Assembly (NCBI RefSeq): GCF_022809115.1 | Contig: NZ_JALGBH010000001.1 | Coordinates: 806,001-870,000 of the forward strand | DNA from: Pedobacter montanisoli | Lineage (GTDB): Bacteria; Bacteroidota; Bacteroidia; Sphingobacteriales; Sphingobacteriaceae | Length of the DNA: 64,000 nt | Reading direction: 5' to 3' | Made by a program: the position numbers and the translations under genes | The notes under the pieces: model-generated | Database searches by the model: none | What the model saw: only the letters and a program-made list of their open reading frames with translations | What the model was told of the DNA's origin: nothing | Part shown: piece by piece, positions 26,718 to 35,496 of the stretch | Numbering within the stretch: the first letter of the stretch is position 1 | How the letters are laid out: every line of letters starts with the position of its first letter

Positions 26718-27074
26718 TTATTGTTTATCCATCCATTTTTTTTCTACAACGTAGGATACAATAAGACCCAAGCCGCCAAAAACAAGGACACAACCAAAGT
26801 AGATAGCCGTAACCTGTAAAGGTTCCTGACCACTTAAAGAAGATCCAAAGCTCGATTTAACACAAATCATGGCAACTAGCAGTCCTAAACCTAAGCCCAC
26901 TAAAAGAAGTCCCGTCTTTAGGCTTAAAAAAGGCTTTGGAATAGACTTGGCTATCCCGGGATCGATCCCTCTTTCGATCATGGCCATTTTTTCACGGTTT
27001 ATAAAATATCTGAAAGCAAAAGCAACAACGGCTATGCTTAAGAAAAGGGTTATAGGTATTAATTCTCCAGGCAT
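26718..27074 (-). CDS. DUF6249 small membrane protein
   Basis: The 118-residue protein has three predicted membrane segments (about 4-21, 52-70 and 86-108) and a cytoplasmic loop NREKMAMIERGIDPGI, the signature of the DUF6249 family common in Bacteroidota. The family function is unknown; members often neighbour ECF sigma or regulatory genes. It is divergent from the Crp/Fnr regulator with a 149-bp shared promoter gap. It ends 6 bp from the thioesterase fossil, which lies on the opposite strand. Confidence 0.85.
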   Translation of the reverse strand: MPGELIPITLFLSIAVVAFAFRYFINREKMAMIERGIDPGIAKSIPKPFLSLKTGLLLVGLGLGLLVAMICVKSSFGSSLSGQEPLQVTAIYFGCVLVFGGLGLIVSYVVEKKWMDKQ

Positions 27075-27114
27075 AATATTAATTTTTTATAATTGTTAAT
27101 CTGTTATTTGTTAT

Positions 27115-27209
27115 GAACGACGTTCTGAGGTTTATGACAACATCATAAAAGATTAGGTTACACTCGGGTACAAAAAAATAATCCTGTAAATTTATACCTG
27201 TAAAATTTA
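27115..27209. promoter_or_regulatory. Operator-like sites upstream of the Crp/Fnr gene
   Basis: The odd palindrome GAACG-A-CGTTC is at 27115-27125. Two direct repeats CCTGTAAATTTA (27183-27194) and CCTGTAAAATTTA (27197-27209) lie 14 bp apart just before the start of the regulator. These are candidate binding sites; the binding protein is not known. Confidence 0.4.
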
Positions 27210-27223
27210 ACCATGATCTTACC

Positions 27224-27790
27224 TTGAAAAATATTATACAAAGCATTCAACAGGTAGCTTCTTTGCCATTGATAGAAGAACAACTTCTTTTGGCCGCAAT
27301 GGAGCGAGTGGAAGTCTCTAAGAATACAGTTGTTATCAGTGCAGATCAGGTAGAAAAGTATATTTACTTTATAGAGAAAGGTATAGCCAGAGCTTATTGC
27401 CATACCGAGAAAGGCCAGCAAACCATTTGGTTTGGTGAAGAAGGAACTATAATGGTTTCTTTTATGAGCTCCTTTAAAAATACTCCTGGATATGAATACA
27501 TAGAAATGCTCGAAGATAGTGTTCTGTATAGAATATCTAATACTTCGCTTAATGCTATTTATGCTAATAATATTTTATTGGCCAATTGGGGGCGTAAGTT
27601 TGCAGAACAGGAATTGTTACATACAGAAGAGCGTTTTATTGGCTATTTATTTAAAACAGCAACCGAACGTTATGAGGAGCTGTTGCAAAGACACCCTTCT
27701 CTAATTAAAAGAGTGCAACTGGGTTACATTGCTTCTTATTTGGGCATAACGCAAGTAAGTTTGAGCAGAATCAGAGCAGGGATCAGGTAA
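27224..27790 (+). CDS. Crp/Fnr-family transcriptional regulator
   Basis: The 188-residue protein has a cyclic-nucleotide-binding-like beta-barrel about residues 15-125 (RVEVSKNTVVISADQVEKYIYFIEKGIARAY, then WFGEEGTIMVSFMSSF) and a C-terminal winged helix: IASYLGITQVSLSRIRAGIR is the recognition segment. The cAMP-contact Arg/Glu pattern is not obvious and the sensed ligand is unknown. The start is TTG at 27224; the ATG at 27213 is out of frame. It precedes the SMR exporter by 64 bp on the same strand and could control it. Confidence 0.9.
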   Translation: MKNIIQSIQQVASLPLIEEQLLLAAMERVEVSKNTVVISADQVEKYIYFIEKGIARAYCHTEKGQQTIWFGEEGTIMVSFMSSFKNTPGYEYIEMLEDSVLYRISNTSLNAIYANNILLANWGRKFAEQELLHTEERFIGYLFKTATERYEELLQRHPSLIKRVQLGYIASYLGITQVSLSRIRAGIR

Positions 27791-27854
27791 AATTTTATCA
27801 TTTGTTAAAAGAAAAAAGAGAATTAAGCGCCACTTTTGCAAAAAAAATAAAAAA

Positions 27855-28184
27855 ATGGCTTGGATATATTTAATTATAGCAGGAATGTTGGAAGTAGGTT
27901 TTACAACTTGCTTAAAACTTTCAAATAACTTCAGTAACCTTAAATGGGCAATAGGTTTTTTTATTTGCGCAACCATGAGTTTTGTTTTCCTGAACAAAGC
28001 TACCACAGTATTGCCAATGGGTACAGCTTATGCCGTATGGACCGGGATAGGTGCTGTGGGTACTGTTTTGATAGGAATACTTTTCTTTAAAGAACCGGTA
28101 AATTTTTGGCGTGTTTTCTTTATTTCGACGTTGATTCTTTCTATTGGCGGACTTAAATTTTTTGCCGAAACCAAAGGTGCCTAA
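27855..28184 (+). CDS. Small multidrug resistance (SMR) transporter, SugE/Gdx-like
   Basis: The 109-residue protein has four membrane helices. The essential Glu13 of SMR proteins is present (MAWIYLIIAGMLE), and the segment MGTAYAVWTGIGAVGTVLIGI in helix 3 is very close to E. coli SugE (Gdx), an exporter of guanidinium, rather than to EmrE. It works as a dual-topology dimer exchanging protons for cation. No guanidine riboswitch-like structure is evident in the 64-bp gap upstream. The substrate assignment to guanidinium is inference by similarity. Confidence 0.93.
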   Translation: MAWIYLIIAGMLEVGFTTCLKLSNNFSNLKWAIGFFICATMSFVFLNKATTVLPMGTAYAVWTGIGAVGTVLIGILFFKEPVNFWRVFFISTLILSIGGLKFFAETKGA

Positions 28185-28231
28185 TTTTAAGTGTAACCTC
28201 ATCAGGCTTTGCTGCGTCATATACACATCTT

Positions 28232-28813
28232 ATGCCGCATATTGAAACAGACTTAGAATTGATAGAAGCCGTACTTGAGGGAGATACGAAAAAGTATGCT
28301 ATTTTGGTTAAACGACACCAAAAGCTTGTTTTTTCTTTGGCATTAAGATATGTGAAAAAACGTGAAGATGCAGAGGAGATAGCGCAGGATTGCTTTGTTA
28401 AGGCCTATAAGGCATTGGGAACCTTTAAAAAAACAGCTAAATTCTCTACATGGTTATACACGATAACCTATACAACCGCAATGACTTTTTTACGCAGGCA
28501 AAGGTTAGATACGCAACCAATAGAAGCAGATGAAGCGTATATACAGATCGCAAATCCTGATAGCAGTTTTGATTCAAATCTTATTGAACGCAAAAATATC
28601 AGTATCTTGTTAGAAGAAAGTATACAAGCTCTTTTACCTGATGATGCAGCCATACTTACACTGTTTTATAAAGCAGAGCAAAGTCTGGAAGAAATTGGCT
28701 CTTCGTTGGGGATGCACGCAAATACGGTTAAGGTTAAATTACACCGAGCCAGAAAAAGATTAAAGGAACGCCTGAAAATGGTATTAGGCGATGAAGTGGA
28801 GGACTTAATATGA
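28232..28813 (+). CDS. ECF-type RNA polymerase sigma factor
   Basis: The 193-residue sigma-70 family factor of ECF layout has region 2 (EEIAQDCFVKAYKALGTF through FSTWLYTITYTTAMTFLRRQ, residues about 20-90) and region 4 (QSLEEIGSSLGMHANTVKVKLHRARKRLKE, about 150-180) joined by a short linker. It is translationally coupled (ATGA overlap) to the following gene, which encodes a membrane protein of anti-sigma type. The pair would respond to an envelope signal. No FecR-like protein or SusC gene is adjacent. Confidence 0.95.
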   Translation: MPHIETDLELIEAVLEGDTKKYAILVKRHQKLVFSLALRYVKKREDAEEIAQDCFVKAYKALGTFKKTAKFSTWLYTITYTTAMTFLRRQRLDTQPIEADEAYIQIANPDSSFDSNLIERKNISILLEESIQALLPDDAAILTLFYKAEQSLEEIGSSLGMHANTVKVKLHRARKRLKERLKMVLGDEVEDLI

Positions 28814-29310
28814 TCGCAATGGAAGAAAAAATTTGGAGCTATATTGACGGGGCTTTGCCTGCTGATGAGCGGGCAGAAGTTGAAATCCTTTTGCAAACAG
28901 ATTCTAAAGCCGCAATGCTTTATGAAGAACTGCTTAAACTTAATGAGGAACTTAAAGGAATGGAGCTGGAAGAACCCTCTATGTCTTTTTTAAGGAATGT
29001 AATGGAGGAGGTTAATGAGCAGACGCTACCGGCACCCTTAAAAACCAAATTAGACACCAGAATTATTTATGGTATTGCTGCATTTTTTGTGCTTGTAATA
29101 TCGGGCTGGTTAATTTATGGCGTACTTTCTTCTCCTTCAGCTTCTGAAGATACCACTCCATTATTCAGTATGAATTTTGATTTCTCGAAGTTAAACAGCG
29201 TATTTCTTAATGTAGTTATTTGTACCGTTAGTTTAGCTTTAGCGGGTCTCATCTTATCTTTTATAGATGGTAAGCTTAAACAAAATATGACACAAAAAAA
29301 GGGAAGCTGA
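28810..29310 (+). CDS. Putative membrane anti-sigma factor
   Basis: The 166-residue protein has a cytoplasmic N-terminus (about 1-75) that begins with MEEKIWSYIDGALPADERAEVE, the short helical form seen in anti-sigma factors, then two membrane segments (about 76-98 and 135-155). It lacks the HxxxCxxC zinc motif of the ZAS group. The ATGA overlap with the sigma gene supports a sigma/anti-sigma pair. A second in-frame ATG at 28819 is an alternative start. The stop codon lies inside the following terminator stem-loop. Confidence 0.82.
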   Translation: MIAMEEKIWSYIDGALPADERAEVEILLQTDSKAAMLYEELLKLNEELKGMELEEPSMSFLRNVMEEVNEQTLPAPLKTKLDTRIIYGIAAFFVLVISGWLIYGVLSSPSASEDTTPLFSMNFDFSKLNSVFLNVVICTVSLALAGLILSFIDGKLKQNMTQKKGS

Positions 29311-29325
29311 TCGCTTCCCTTTTTA
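29294..29325. terminator. Bidirectional terminator overlapping the anti-sigma stop codon
   Basis: GGGAAGC (29301-29307) pairs with GCTTCCC (29313-29319) around 5 nt, flanked by A7 and T5. The TGA stop is in the loop. It serves the convergent DUF2911 gene as well. Confidence 0.88.
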
Positions 29326-29901
29326 TTATTTCTTAAACTTAATGGGTATAGATACTTGTGTATTGTCCCAGCCTATAATGAGATTTGTAGCATCCTCAGC
29401 TTCAGTAAAGGTCATTGAAAGCGCCTCAATTACCTTGCTCGGCTTTTCAACAGGAACTTCTATTCTTACTATATCTTTGGATTGATCATAAGAAAAAGCA
29501 CCCCATTTATCAGTTTGTTTATTTACGATTAAAGTCCATTTGTCTTTTCCCGGAATGGCGAATAAACTGTAACGTCCAGGTTTGATCTTGGTATTATTGA
29601 TAAAAACAGGCTTAAAAAAATCGATTTCTGTACTTTCATTAGCACCTAAACGCCAAACTTTATCAAAAGGCTCCAAAACGCCAAATATTTCTCTCCCTTT
29701 CTTAAAAGGACGAGAATAAAAAACACGTATAACCGGATCGGTATTCTCTTTTGCTTTGGTTGTGTTTAACGGATAATAAACTACGTCTAAGGGACTACCG
29801 TCAACCTGCGGAAATGATAGTGTTTCACCTGTTTTTGGCGATTGAGCAAATAAGCTTAGTGCACTAAATGTTAGTACTACTAAAAACGAAAATTTTTTCA
29901 T
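29326..29901 (-). CDS. Secreted DUF2911 protein
   Basis: The 191-residue protein has a signal peptide (about 1-19, ending LSLFAQ). Its family marks are VIRVFYSRPFKKGREIFG, PFDKVWRLGANESTEIDF and IKPGRYSLFAIPG, characteristic of DUF2911, a Bacteroidota periplasmic family of unknown function. There is no catalytic motif I can identify. It is alone on its strand, 41 bp after the small membrane protein gene. Confidence 0.9.
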   Translation of the reverse strand: MKKFSFLVVLTFSALSLFAQSPKTGETLSFPQVDGSPLDVVYYPLNTTKAKENTDPVIRVFYSRPFKKGREIFGVLEPFDKVWRLGANESTEIDFFKPVFINNTKIKPGRYSLFAIPGKDKWTLIVNKQTDKWGAFSYDQSKDIVRIEVPVEKPSKVIEALSMTFTEAEDATNLIIGWDNTQVSIPIKFKK

Positions 29902-29942
29902 ACAATGAAAATAAAACGTTTTAACAGCTTTTTTAGTGTCGA

Positions 29943-30128
29943 TTAATAGTGACGGCCTTTAACTATTTTCTCAAGGAAAACTCCGCCAAAAATTAGACCT
30001 AAAATTGCAGCTAAAAATAAATAACCAATGTGTAGGGTTACTGCAGAAAATGCAAGTACAAAGGTAATCATACCTAAAACATACCAAATCCAATCAAAGT
30101 TGTTTTTGTTATTTTCTTGTGAACTCAT
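29943..30128 (-). CDS. Small two-helix membrane protein
   Basis: The 61-residue protein has a polar N-terminus (MSSQENNKNNFDW), two membrane segments (about 14-32 and 33-53) and a basic tail KIVKGRHY. It is not recognised as a named family. Clean start, spacing to neighbours and typical small-membrane-protein composition support a real gene. It lies 68 bp downstream of the glycosidase gene on the same strand and may belong to that transcript. Confidence 0.65.
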   Translation of the reverse strand: MSSQENNKNNFDWIWYVLGMITFVLAFSAVTLHIGYLFLAAILGLIFGGVFLEKIVKGRHY

Positions 30129-30196
30129 CTTATTTTAAAGTAATGTAATTTTGAGCAAAGGTAATTATTTAATTTAATATTGGTTAATCTAAAAAT

Positions 30197-32713
30197 TTAA
30201 TTTGCAGGGCTTAATAGCTGATTTATGGTTACCGGTTTATAGCCTTTGGCTTTAAGATATTGTAATAGATTGGGCAGCTTGTTGTAAAATTTATCTTTTC
30301 TGCGTTGGTCTGTCCCGATATGTAGCAGTAAGATATACCCATTTAAACCATTTGCGTTTTTCTGCTCATAGTTGAGTATAGATTGCATAATATCGTTACT
30401 GTTTACATAAGATTTTCCCATTTCAGGATAAGTATAATCTGCATTTGAGCGGGTGCCATGCGTAAAATTAATTAATTGTAAGCCTTGTTCTTTGGTCCAG
30501 CTGGCCACCTCCTGGTTATACCATTCATAAGGAGGGAGGAAATATTGTGCATTTTTTCTTTCTATGCCAAATTTTTTCATCTCGGCGTAATTTGCATTTA
30601 AATCGCGGTCAAACTCGGTACGGCTAACCAACATACTGTCCCGGTTTTTCCAATCGTTATAAAGCAAATGACGATCTGAATGTGGGCCTAAATAATGTCC
30701 GCTTGTTTTAAGTTTTTTAATTAAAGTAGCGTATTTTGGATTGCGGTAGAAATTACCGGTAAGGAAAAAAGAAGCTTGTACTTTATGTTGCTGTAAAACC
30801 TTTTGAATAGTTTCACCTCCATCGGCAAATTCATCTCCTGTAAATACAATGGCCAGTTTTTTATCATTGACATCTCCACGGGTAATGGCACCATAGACAG
30901 ATTCGGTTTTAACTTTTTGATCTTGTGCGGCTAGCAAATAAATCAACGAAGCTGTTCCATCCATAGTTGGTTCATTGGTACTGTAGTCTCCATAATCATC
31001 ATGATAAACAGCTAAATCACTCTGAAAATCAGCATACTCGTCATCTTTGGTAAGCTGTATGCCTATTAAGCCTTTGAAAATGCTGGTATAAACCGGGCCA
31101 TCAACTAATCCTCCGTCTATCGGATAACCACCTAAATGTGTAAAAGCAGAGTGCGGATTCTTGGGCGTATCGCCCCACGAAGGTAAACCATATACCATGC
31201 TGGTTCCCCAGGGGTTACAACCAAAAATCCAATCGAAATTGGCCTGTTCAAGTTCACTAAAAGTATCATCGCCACTTATTTTATTATACCAGAAACATTG
31301 AATGGCAAATGATACGGTTAAATTATTGCTGCACCAGATAAAAGGAATGCCACGGTAAAAGGCATTTTCTTTGGCTCGGTTCCAAACATGCTCAATTCCC
31401 TGTTTATAAAAACCGATCAGTTGTTGTTTGCGATTTCCTTCAGATTGCTTGGCCAATTCATAATGTCCTAAATTGATGAAGGGATACCATTGATAGTGAG
31501 CGGCAGTATCATTAACCAGCCATGGTGTTATTTTTTCCTGCTGTGCATAATAGAAAGCAGAATCAAGATAGTTCTTTTTCTCAGCCGCACTAGCTTTTAA
31601 GCCTAGATTGGCAAGAGCCAGTTGCATATCGTCTACCCAGTTATCTTCCGCATAAATGTATGGCGATTTTACAGATACAGTTTGTGTAACACCTTTTTTG
31701 ATATTGGCATACTGGTAAGCAGAAGCAGATTTCTCTGATAATTTAGTAGAGAAGCCCGGATCAATATCTTTGAAAAGCGTACTACCCAAAGAAAATGCAC
31801 TGGTAAACTTGGCTGCGGTAGAACTGGTTCCTTTCGTGTCGTTTAAGAATTTTCCGCGCTGTTGTTTTTCTCCGTCAATAAAATATAATGGGCGCTCAAA
31901 GCCTTTTCCATACTGGTTATCTTCTTTAGGAATGCGCATAGAAATATGATCGCGGTCATCTGCCAATTGGTTAAACATGATGTTGCGTTTAGGATGCATT
32001 TTTACCATCCATTCTAATCCCCATTTAGCTTCATCAAGAACATCGGGAATATTGTTTTTACCATCCAGTCCATTTGCCTGTTTTATATCCTGAAAAGCAA
32101 GTGGAAAATCACGATAAGCCATTAAAAGATGGTAAGCCGCATTTGCGGTAGTTGTGCTGTATTGTAAATAATCGCTGGCATCGTGCCACCCACCTACAGC
32201 ATCAAAGTGTGTGCTGTCTTTTAAGCCACCTTTGGCACCATAAACCATAAAGCCGTCATGCGTGTGGCAACTGTCTTTTAGCACAGGGTTAAAGCCGCAA
32301 CGTTGTTGTTGCATATAACGTAACGTAAAATCGGCTGCGCCTTTGTAAACATCTTTGTTTATAATGATTTCGGGAGAAATGATATTTCCCGCTTTTAAGA
32401 AATAACGACCAGGAGTTTTAAAATCAGAAAAATTTAATCGAGCAGAATGAGAGAAGGGACCATATTTGCCAAAAGTTTTGATTTTGGACGATGTGTAAAC
32501 CGTTTTTCCAGTATTTTTATCTACCAGCTCGAAACGCTGCGGAATATAGTCAGATTTTGTAGCCCATACGGCTACTTTAATGCCATCGGGCTTGTAACCT
32601 AAAAGGTTAATTCTTATCCAGCTTTTATCTTCGTGATTTGTTTTTGATGTTAAAGCTGTGCTTAAAGTAAGCAGCCCGATCATACAAAAGGCATACAATA
32701 ATTTCTTCTTCAT
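30197..32713 (-). CDS. GH9 glycosidase fused to a NodB-like polysaccharide deacetylase
   Basis: The protein has 838 residues with a signal peptide about 1-22. An N-terminal Ig-like CelD_N domain (IRINLLGYKPDGIKVAVW, about 32-120) is followed by a GH9 barrel about 130-595: catalytic Asp pair in GGWHDASDYLQY (D178, D181) and the acid in STNEPTMDGTAS (E581). From about 615 comes a CE4/NodB domain with FTGDEFADGG (D627) and HSDRHLLY (H678, H682), giving an Asp-His-His metal set. The first aspartate of the usual TFDD motif is replaced by Gly, so deacetylase activity is uncertain. GH9 includes cellulases and exo-glucosaminidases. It is the last gene of the polysaccharide locus, as PgaB (deacetylase plus hydrolase) is for PNAG. 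Confidence 0.9.
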   Translation of the reverse strand: MKKKLLYAFCMIGLLTLSTALTSKTNHEDKSWIRINLLGYKPDGIKVAVWATKSDYIPQRFELVDKNTGKTVYTSSKIKTFGKYGPFSHSARLNFSDFKTPGRYFLKAGNIISPEIIINKDVYKGAADFTLRYMQQQRCGFNPVLKDSCHTHDGFMVYGAKGGLKDSTHFDAVGGWHDASDYLQYSTTTANAAYHLLMAYRDFPLAFQDIKQANGLDGKNNIPDVLDEAKWGLEWMVKMHPKRNIMFNQLADDRDHISMRIPKEDNQYGKGFERPLYFIDGEKQQRGKFLNDTKGTSSTAAKFTSAFSLGSTLFKDIDPGFSTKLSEKSASAYQYANIKKGVTQTVSVKSPYIYAEDNWVDDMQLALANLGLKASAAEKKNYLDSAFYYAQQEKITPWLVNDTAAHYQWYPFINLGHYELAKQSEGNRKQQLIGFYKQGIEHVWNRAKENAFYRGIPFIWCSNNLTVSFAIQCFWYNKISGDDTFSELEQANFDWIFGCNPWGTSMVYGLPSWGDTPKNPHSAFTHLGGYPIDGGLVDGPVYTSIFKGLIGIQLTKDDEYADFQSDLAVYHDDYGDYSTNEPTMDGTASLIYLLAAQDQKVKTESVYGAITRGDVNDKKLAIVFTGDEFADGGETIQKVLQQHKVQASFFLTGNFYRNPKYATLIKKLKTSGHYLGPHSDRHLLYNDWKNRDSMLVSRTEFDRDLNANYAEMKKFGIERKNAQYFLPPYEWYNQEVASWTKEQGLQLINFTHGTRSNADYTYPEMGKSYVNSNDIMQSILNYEQKNANGLNGYILLLHIGTDQRRKDKFYNKLPNLLQYLKAKGYKPVTINQLLSPAN

Positions 32714-32790
32714 TATGGTTCGTAAAAAAGTGTATAAGCCAATAAATATAGGCTTTTTTTACAAATCAGGATTTGGAGAAGATATGAGAT

Positions 32791-33342
32791 TTATTGAAAC
32801 TTACTGCGTTCGCTACCTGGAACTTCGTAACCCCTTTCATTGGTTTTACCATCAACCAGCTGTTGTACCAAATCTCGATTGTTTTTCTGGTATTCGGCAT
32901 AAAGTTCTTCATAATCTGGCGTATAGTGAGGATCTGGTACCACATTGATTTCAAAAAAGAAAGACTGCCATCCTTCTTTGGTATTGGTCTTTAAAGTAGT
33001 ATGTATGCCTACATATCCAATATTTTTATTGCTATCATATTCCAGCACAAGCGTTCCCGTATCTCCGGCTGGTATGGCTCTTTTAGGGTATTTGGCTATG
33101 GTACATCCACAAGAAGGATATACATCATATATTTTCAGAGGATTTTTGCCTGTATTGGTAACCTTAACAATGATCTGCTGTTTTTGTCCCTGTAAAATAG
33201 GATAGTATTTCCTTACAGGATCTTCAATCTTAAGCGTGGTTAAAGGCAGATCTTTGGGTGCACAACTTTGCAAAAGCGCAATCAAAACTACCAGTAAACC
33301 GGTTAGATTGAATTTTATATTTTTTAAATGAGATAAGGCCAT
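32791..33342 (-). CDS. DUF1573 lipoprotein
   Basis: From the ATG at 33342 this is a 183-residue lipoprotein (lipobox LQSC near residue 27). A start at 33372 would overlap the DUF4838 gene by 20 bp and is less likely. The DUF1573 domain is clear: VKVTNTGKNPLKIYDVYPSCGCTIAKYPKRAIPAG, an Ig-like ASH-type beta-sandwich. The family is widespread in Bacteroidota with no agreed function. It lies 10 bp after the DUF4838 gene and 77 bp before the glycosidase gene in the polysaccharide locus, so it may be an assembly or scaffold part there. Confidence 0.88.
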   Translation of the reverse strand: MALSHLKNIKFNLTGLLVVLIALLQSCAPKDLPLTTLKIEDPVRKYYPILQGQKQQIIVKVTNTGKNPLKIYDVYPSCGCTIAKYPKRAIPAGDTGTLVLEYDSNKNIGYVGIHTTLKTNTKEGWQSFFFEINVVPDPHYTPDYEELYAEYQKNNRDLVQQLVDGKTNERGYEVPGSERSKFQ

Positions 33343-33352
33343 TGTTGTAAAA

Positions 33353-35494
33353 TTAATTAAATATGATTTCATCGCAGGCTATTGCCCTTTTTTCAAATTC
33401 TGGTTTCTTTTTAACACTTAAAGTTACGGATTGTGTCGTTTTGGGGATCTTTACCGGAACTCTTATTTTCTGTATGCCTGTTGGGCTGGTAAAATCCTCT
33501 TCTTTAAGCTTATACTCCTGAGATTTCCCATCTAAGGTTAACACCACGCTTTCCGGCGCATAAATACGATGCTTTTTGTCAACTAAAAAGTGCATTTCCA
33601 GCCATGATGCCTCTGAAACGTCTTGTGTAGCCATTTCTACCTTAAGCGGCTCAACGGTTGAAATAAGCCAGTTGTTGTAATAATCTGTAAAGCCAAAAGC
33701 ACCATCATTTAACATCTTAATGATTGGGTAATCTTCGTCTAATTTTGAAAGGACTTTTAACGATTTTCCATACAATAGATTTCTGTAAGGTTGATTGAGC
33801 AGATTTTGCCATTGTTTAAGGTAATCGATAACCGATAGGCCAGCTTCATTATAAGTTTTTAAATTGCAAGCTGCTGAAAAATCTTTAAAGCTTTTTAAAG
33901 CCGCTGTAGTCTGCTCATTTATAGAAACAGAAGCATTATTTGCCGGAATTGCATAGCCGTTTTCACTCACCCCATTTGTACGCAAAAGCTCCAATTCTTG
34001 AAAAGACACAGATGCCAAAACCAGGTTCAGCTTTTTCTGCTCTTCAACATCTGCAGATGGATAAAGGGTAGAAATATTATTGAATAAATTATTTAAATCA
34101 ATTAAGTTAAGGTATTTATTTTTAAATTGTTGTATTCCTCCATAAATATCAATTGCTTTATTTGATTTCAAAGCAGTTTGTTCGGTATTGAGGTAATAAT
34201 TAGATAAAATAACTCCGGTTTTAGGATACTGTTTGTTAAAGAATAGCTTAATTTCTTTTTCTATATCTGTTTTTACATTTTTAAAAAGCTGGGCGTAGAT
34301 ATAGGCTTTTAAATCTCCGAAAGCGACAAAATTACCTTCATCACTGCCATGCATAAATACGCCGTTAACTCCTTTGCTTTTGTAATAGATAAGATTTTGC
34401 TGTTGAATAAGTAGGGTAGGATAAAATTCGAAATAATTATCAAAATTAATGGCGTAATCCCAAAGGTATATTTTATCCGTTATGGCTTTCCAATCGTCAA
34501 AAATGCGGTTAATCGAAGCAATTTTAGGGCTTTTTTCTAGAATAATGCCTTTTGGAAAAGACATGGTGCTGATCATAACACCAGTATTGGTTTTTAATTT
34601 GGTTTTTGGTGGCGTTTGGGTAGTTACATAGGCCGAAGAAAAGAAAACAGCCTTAGGGAACTTGTCTGCTAAGCGATTAAGTAAGGCAAAAACGGCCGGA
34701 CTGGCATTATTTTCTGTATTTCCTTCTTTTTTACAGACCTCGCATAGACATACAATCTCATTGTCGTTAGGCATGATCATAAAGTGATTTACGCCCGGAT
34801 CATTCTCTAATTTTTGCGAAATATAATCACTCAATGCTTTTTCCAGCTCTTTACTGCTAAAATCAAATTGCTCGTCATTTGTTTTGCCGTTTATTTTAGC
34901 GAGCATCTGTGGAGTTACCTTGATCGCTTTTGCAATGTTATGACCCCATAAAGCCCATTTGTCTTCTATACTTTGTGTACTGTTCCAATGCCTGAAATCA
35001 GGATTGAAGTTTTGGGCGAAATAAGGCTCCCTATATTCAAAGTCGTATTTCGATGTATAATTTAAGCTTTGATCTACTTTAATTTCTGTAAGATTCGAAA
35101 AGGTTTTTGGAGTGTCAAATTGCGTAAGCCCAACATAATCCGAAAAAAATATCGAAATCCCGGTTAAAAGCTGGTTTAAATCAATTGCTTTAATGTAAAG
35201 TGTATTTTCCTCAATATAAATGCGAAAAGAATCAGGGTTAAAATCAGGATCTATAACAAGTGCAATATTTTTTCTGTCGCCTATATTCGTTCCATTATTT
35301 TTTACTTCAATGTTTTTTCCCGTTGCGATTTTAAAAAGCTGCTGAAACTGCGTAGCCGCCCTTAATTCGTGTTGGGTTGTGGCAATTACCAAAGGTAAGG
35401 CACTGTTGTTCCTGTAAAGCACAAAATCTTTTGAATTTGCGCAACCAACCAGCAAAAGCTGTGTAATTAATAAGAACAACAATTTTTTAAACAT
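33353..35494 (-). CDS. DUF4838 lipoprotein, glycosidase-like
   Basis: The protein has 713 residues with a lipoprotein signal (lipobox LVGC near residue 18). Residues about 30-140 resemble the GH20/GH67 N-terminal beta-alpha domain (ATTQHELRAATQFQQLFKIATGK). The DUF4838 core follows, recognised by MIMPNDNEIVCLCEVCKKEG and a TIM-barrel-like region with IYLWDYAINFDNYFEF and FMHGSDEGNF. A C-terminal beta domain ends the protein. DUF4838 proteins are thought to be glycoside hydrolases or carbohydrate-binding, but no substrate is known to me. It is 2 bp after the TPR-barrel gene, suggesting coupled expression. Confidence 0.85.
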   Translation of the reverse strand: MFKKLLFLLITQLLLVGCANSKDFVLYRNNSALPLVIATTQHELRAATQFQQLFKIATGKNIEVKNNGTNIGDRKNIALVIDPDFNPDSFRIYIEENTLYIKAIDLNQLLTGISIFFSDYVGLTQFDTPKTFSNLTEIKVDQSLNYTSKYDFEYREPYFAQNFNPDFRHWNSTQSIEDKWALWGHNIAKAIKVTPQMLAKINGKTNDEQFDFSSKELEKALSDYISQKLENDPGVNHFMIMPNDNEIVCLCEVCKKEGNTENNASPAVFALLNRLADKFPKAVFFSSAYVTTQTPPKTKLKTNTGVMISTMSFPKGIILEKSPKIASINRIFDDWKAITDKIYLWDYAINFDNYFEFYPTLLIQQQNLIYYKSKGVNGVFMHGSDEGNFVAFGDLKAYIYAQLFKNVKTDIEKEIKLFFNKQYPKTGVILSNYYLNTEQTALKSNKAIDIYGGIQQFKNKYLNLIDLNNLFNNISTLYPSADVEEQKKLNLVLASVSFQELELLRTNGVSENGYAIPANNASVSINEQTTAALKSFKDFSAACNLKTYNEAGLSVIDYLKQWQNLLNQPYRNLLYGKSLKVLSKLDEDYPIIKMLNDGAFGFTDYYNNWLISTVEPLKVEMATQDVSEASWLEMHFLVDKKHRIYAPESVVLTLDGKSQEYKLKEEDFTSPTGIQKIRVPVKIPKTTQSVTLSVKKKPEFEKRAIACDEIIFN

Positions 35495-35496
35495 TT

